From: Petrosia ficiformis
Lineage: Eukaryota > Porifera > Demospongiae > Haplosclerida > Petrosiidae
Length of the DNA: 64,000 nucleotides
Assembly (NCBI GenBank): GCA_947044365.1
Contig: OX345636.1
Span: forward strand, 40,032,191 to 40,096,190
Direction: 5' to 3'
A program made the translations under genes and the position numbers. The notes below the pieces were generated by a model. The model worked only from the letters and a program-made list of their open reading frames with translations, did no database searches and was not told where the DNA came from. Shown here piece after piece: positions 63,201 through 64,000 of this stretch. Every line of letters begins with the position of its first letter. The first letter of the stretch is position 1.

Positions 63201-64000
63201 CCATCATCTCTTTGTAATCTTTTAAACATATTCAAACATTCTCCAATACATTGTTTATATTCTCTTGTTCAGTTAATGTATTATAATTATTATTTCTATA
63301 ATGTAGATGTTGATGAATGTGACGAGGATACTGATGGATGCTCTCAAACATGTACAAACACTGTAGGAGGTTTCACTTGTGGATGTAATGATGGCTATGT
63401 ATTAAATGTTGATGGAACAACATGTGATGGTATGTACATGCTTTGTGTAGGTGAAATGAAATATATTTTTAATAATACAAAACGGCTTCCATTTCAATCT
63501 TCTCATTGCAATCTTCTAAACATATTCAAACATTCTCCAATTCCTTGTTTATATGCTTATGTTTAGTTAATGTATAATAATCCTACTGTGCTATTATTTC
63601 TATAATGTAGATGTTGATGAATGTGACGAAGATAGTGATGGATGCTCTCAAACATGTACAAACACTGTAGGAGGTTTCACTTGTGGATGTAATGATGGCT
63701 ATGTATTAAATGTTGATGGAACCACATGTGATGGTATGTACATGCTGTGTGTAGGTGAAATGAAATATATTTTTAATAATACAAAACAGCTTCCATTTCC
63801 ATCTTGTGTTTGCAATCTCCTAAACATATTCAAACATTCTCCAATTCCTTGTTTAGAGGCTTATGTTTAGTTAATCCTACTGTGCTATTATTTCTATAAT
63901 GTAGATGTTGATGAATGTGACGAGGATACTGATGGATGCTCTCAAACATGTACAAACACTGTAGGAGGTTTCACTTGTGGATGTAATGATGGCTATGTAT
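36212..64000 (+). CDS. Giant secreted calcium-binding EGF-repeat protein (partial, 90 coding exons in window)
   Basis: Exon 1 (36212-36287) encodes a signal peptide, exon 2 (36446-36565) a diverged EGF module, and 88 further exons of 123 nt (37913 onward) nearly identical cbEGF modules; the last is cut by the window edge. Introns seem all phase 1, with GT/AG borders. Joined, about 10,990 nt encode about 3,660 residues with no stop. Each module has six cysteines, a D-V-D-E-C calcium-binding start and the Asp/Asn hydroxylation signature C-x-N-x4-F-x-C-x-C. The join C6-D-D-V-D-E-C1 has the same spacing as tandem fibrillin cbEGFs, implying a rigid calcium-dependent rod. It likely acts outside the cell as matrix, adhesion or surface fibre; the C-terminal part that would tell (membrane anchor or other domains) lies beyond the window. 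Copy number may be affected by assembly. Confidence 0.85.
36446..36565 (+). CDS. EGF gene, exon 2: diverged EGF module
   Basis: A 120-nt phase 1-1 exon (TATAG|AAAATGAG ... AATG|GTAAGT). Translation E-N-E-C-E-Q-Q-T-D-N-C..LC..TPEGFDCGCSAGYLLDANGFSC has six cysteines in EGF spacing. It differs from the array modules at most non-cysteine positions, so it stands outside the homogenised block. N-E-C keeps part of the calcium-binding start; C-x-D-x4-F-x-C-x-C keeps the hydroxylation consensus. Confidence 0.85.
36566..37912 (+). other. EGF gene, intron 2 (1,347 bp) with transposon insertion
   Basis: By far the longest visible intron of the gene; those in the array are about 169-185 bp. It contains the inverted piggyBac-like copy at 37245-37792. 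The last 70 bp or so (about 37840-37912) already match array introns, so the first array unit begins inside this intron. Confidence 0.8.
37245..37792 (-). mobile_element. piggyBac-like non-autonomous element, copy B
   Basis: Inverted relative of 30065-30662. Left flank is TTAA (37241-37244), but the right flank has decayed to TGGT; ends CACTTAGAGGACTG and CAGTCCTCCAAGGG. It shares the GTTAATGGGGG-type palindromic centre. Its minus-strand frame (37494-37780) parallels the copy A frame. Sits in intron 2 of the EGF gene, antisense to it. Confidence 0.7.
37913..41033 (+). CDS. cbEGF exons 1-11 of the array
   Basis: Exon starts (each 123 nt): 37913, 38217, 38510, 38814, 39107, 39411, 39705, 40009, 40303, 40607, 40911. 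The most variable part of the array at residue level. Exons 1 and 3 share T-E-G-G and N-L-D-G in place of T-V-G-G and N-V-D-G. Exon 5 has E-C-E-E, exon 7 N-L-D-G, exon 11 Y-L-L-N. All six cysteines present in each. Confidence 0.88.
41204..45209 (+). CDS. cbEGF exons 12-25 of the array
   Basis: Exon starts: 41204, 41497, 41790, 42094, 42402, 42696, 43000, 43304, 43608, 43900, 44194, 44500, 44794, 45087. Three consecutive 293-bp units (12-14) share the short intron class. The intron between 42094 and 42402 is the longest of the array introns (185 nt) through a small TATT duplication. Variants: exon 17 N-L-D-G, exon 19 Y-V-V-N, exon 22 N-I-D-G, exon 24 Y-L-L-N. The donor of exon 22 reads GTATGTTTAC with two extra bases downstream. 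Confidence 0.88.
45391..48803 (+). CDS. cbEGF exons 26-37 of the array
   Basis: Exon starts: 45391, 45695, 45999, 46303, 46597, 46893, 47197, 47501, 47795, 48091, 48385, 48681. Protein sequence appears invariant here. Three exons (45695, 45999, 47197) use acceptor TGCAG instead of TGTAG. The 294/296-bp pair of units starting at 46597 recurs at 47795 and 48385, evidence of serial two- and four-unit duplications. Confidence 0.9.
48985..54498 (+). CDS. cbEGF exons 38-56 of the array
   Basis: Exon starts: 48985, 49279, 49575, 49879, 50171, 50475, 50779, 51083, 51375, 51679, 51983, 52275, 52570, 52874, 53171, 53475, 53768, 54072, 54376. Exon 42 has T-A-G-G, exon 56 Y-I-L-N. The intron before 52570 lacks about nine bases of its pyrimidine tract (GATATTATGTAG). 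The acceptor before 53475 is ATGAAG rather than ATGTAG. Both may splice less efficiently. Confidence 0.88.
54680..60169 (+). CDS. cbEGF exons 57-75 of the array
   Basis: Exon starts: 54680, 54973, 55267, 55571, 55865, 56169, 56463, 56767, 57060, 57364, 57668, 57961, 58254, 58558, 58852, 59156, 59449, 59743, 60047. The pair beginning with a Y-L-L-N exon (54680 with 54973) recurs at 56767/57060 and 59156/59449, spaced 2,087 and 2,389 bp. Exon 69 has N-F-D-G; exon 74 has C-A-N where others have C-T-N. Many introns here belong to the class with GAAATGAAATAT or GCAATGAAATAT, open for about 45 codons if retained. Confidence 0.88.
60351..64000 (+). CDS. cbEGF exons 76-88 of the array (last truncated by window)
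   Basis: Exon starts: 60351, 60645, 60938, 61231, 61525, 61829, 62133, 62427, 62721, 63014, 63307, 63611, 63905. Exon 85 (63014) is preceded by ATATAG instead of ATGTAG. Exon 87 has E-D-S-D-G where others have E-D-T-D-G. Exon 88 stops at the window edge after 96 nt, still in frame. Confidence 0.88.

Larger units (their letters stand above)
37913..64000 (+). repeat. Tandem exon-intron array, 88 units of 292-308 bp
   Basis: Each unit is one 123-nt cbEGF exon plus a 169-185-nt intron. Introns fall into three main sequence classes by length and by the motif before the acceptor. These are about 170 nt (..CTCTTGTTCAGTTAATG..), 171 nt (..GTTTAGAGGCTTATG..AATCCTACTG..) and 181 nt (..ATGCTTAT.TTTAGTTAATG..), with recombinant intermediates. 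Larger blocks repeat too: 37913-38509 equals 38510-39106 (597 bp, two units), and a four-unit 1,198-bp block at 45999-47196 recurs from 47197. The array is complete at neither level: it runs off the right edge. Confidence 0.95.

Noticed and set aside
38479..63566. Many separate 61-96-codon genes starting MYYNYYFYN
   Set aside because: The MYYNYYFYN part is the 3' end of one intron class read in frame and the tail is the next intron. The real coding parts are the 123-nt exons of one gene.

Overview
The window is eukaryotic and almost certainly metazoan DNA. It is AT-rich, its coding exons are bounded by GT/AG introns, and it carries metazoan-type transposons, tRNA-derived SINEs and a secreted protein built from calcium-binding EGF (cbEGF) modules. 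The mixture of Harbinger, hAT, piggyBac-like, DIRS and Ty3/gypsy elements with short introns would suit a marine invertebrate such as a sponge or cnidarian. The sequence alone does not fix the species. No bacterial-style operons, rRNA or CRISPR arrays were seen.

Layout. (1) 1-4.5 kb: the first exon of a minus-strand Psq-type helix-turn-helix gene runs off the left edge. It is followed by a Harbinger-type DNA transposon unit, with a plus-strand transposase converging on a three-exon minus-strand Myb/SANT-like gene, and then the decayed 3' end of a Ty3/gypsy pol. (2) 4.5-27 kb: gene-poor repeat country. It holds fold-back MITEs, hAT-like MITEs with recognisable target duplications, a 28-bp minisatellite, a perfect 30-bp-arm palindrome, a 1.18-kb duplicated segment with a tetranucleotide microsatellite, two SINE families and a LINE C-terminal remnant. 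(3) 27-34.3 kb: two decayed minus-strand retroelements (DIRS-like, then Ty3/gypsy) with a piggyBac-like TTAA element between them. (4) 36.2-64 kb: one large plus-strand gene. A signal-peptide exon and one diverged EGF exon are followed by 88 nearly identical 123-nt cbEGF exons (the last cut by the window edge), one every 292-308 bp.

The outstanding feature is the EGF gene. All array exons appear to be symmetric phase 1-1, so any number of them can be spliced or gained without losing frame. The window alone encodes about 3,660 residues and the frame is still open at the right edge. Linkers have the fibrillin-like C-x-D-[VI]-D-E-C spacing, so the product should be an extremely long, calcium-stiffened, secreted or cell-surface rod. 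Introns are homogenised into a few classes and several multi-unit blocks are near-exact copies, pointing to recent unequal exchange or gene conversion.

Elsewhere, the Harbinger transposase has lost its third catalytic acidic residue (E to K). Two copies of a piggyBac-like non-autonomous element, one lying in an intron of the EGF gene, share an open frame of about 95 codons.
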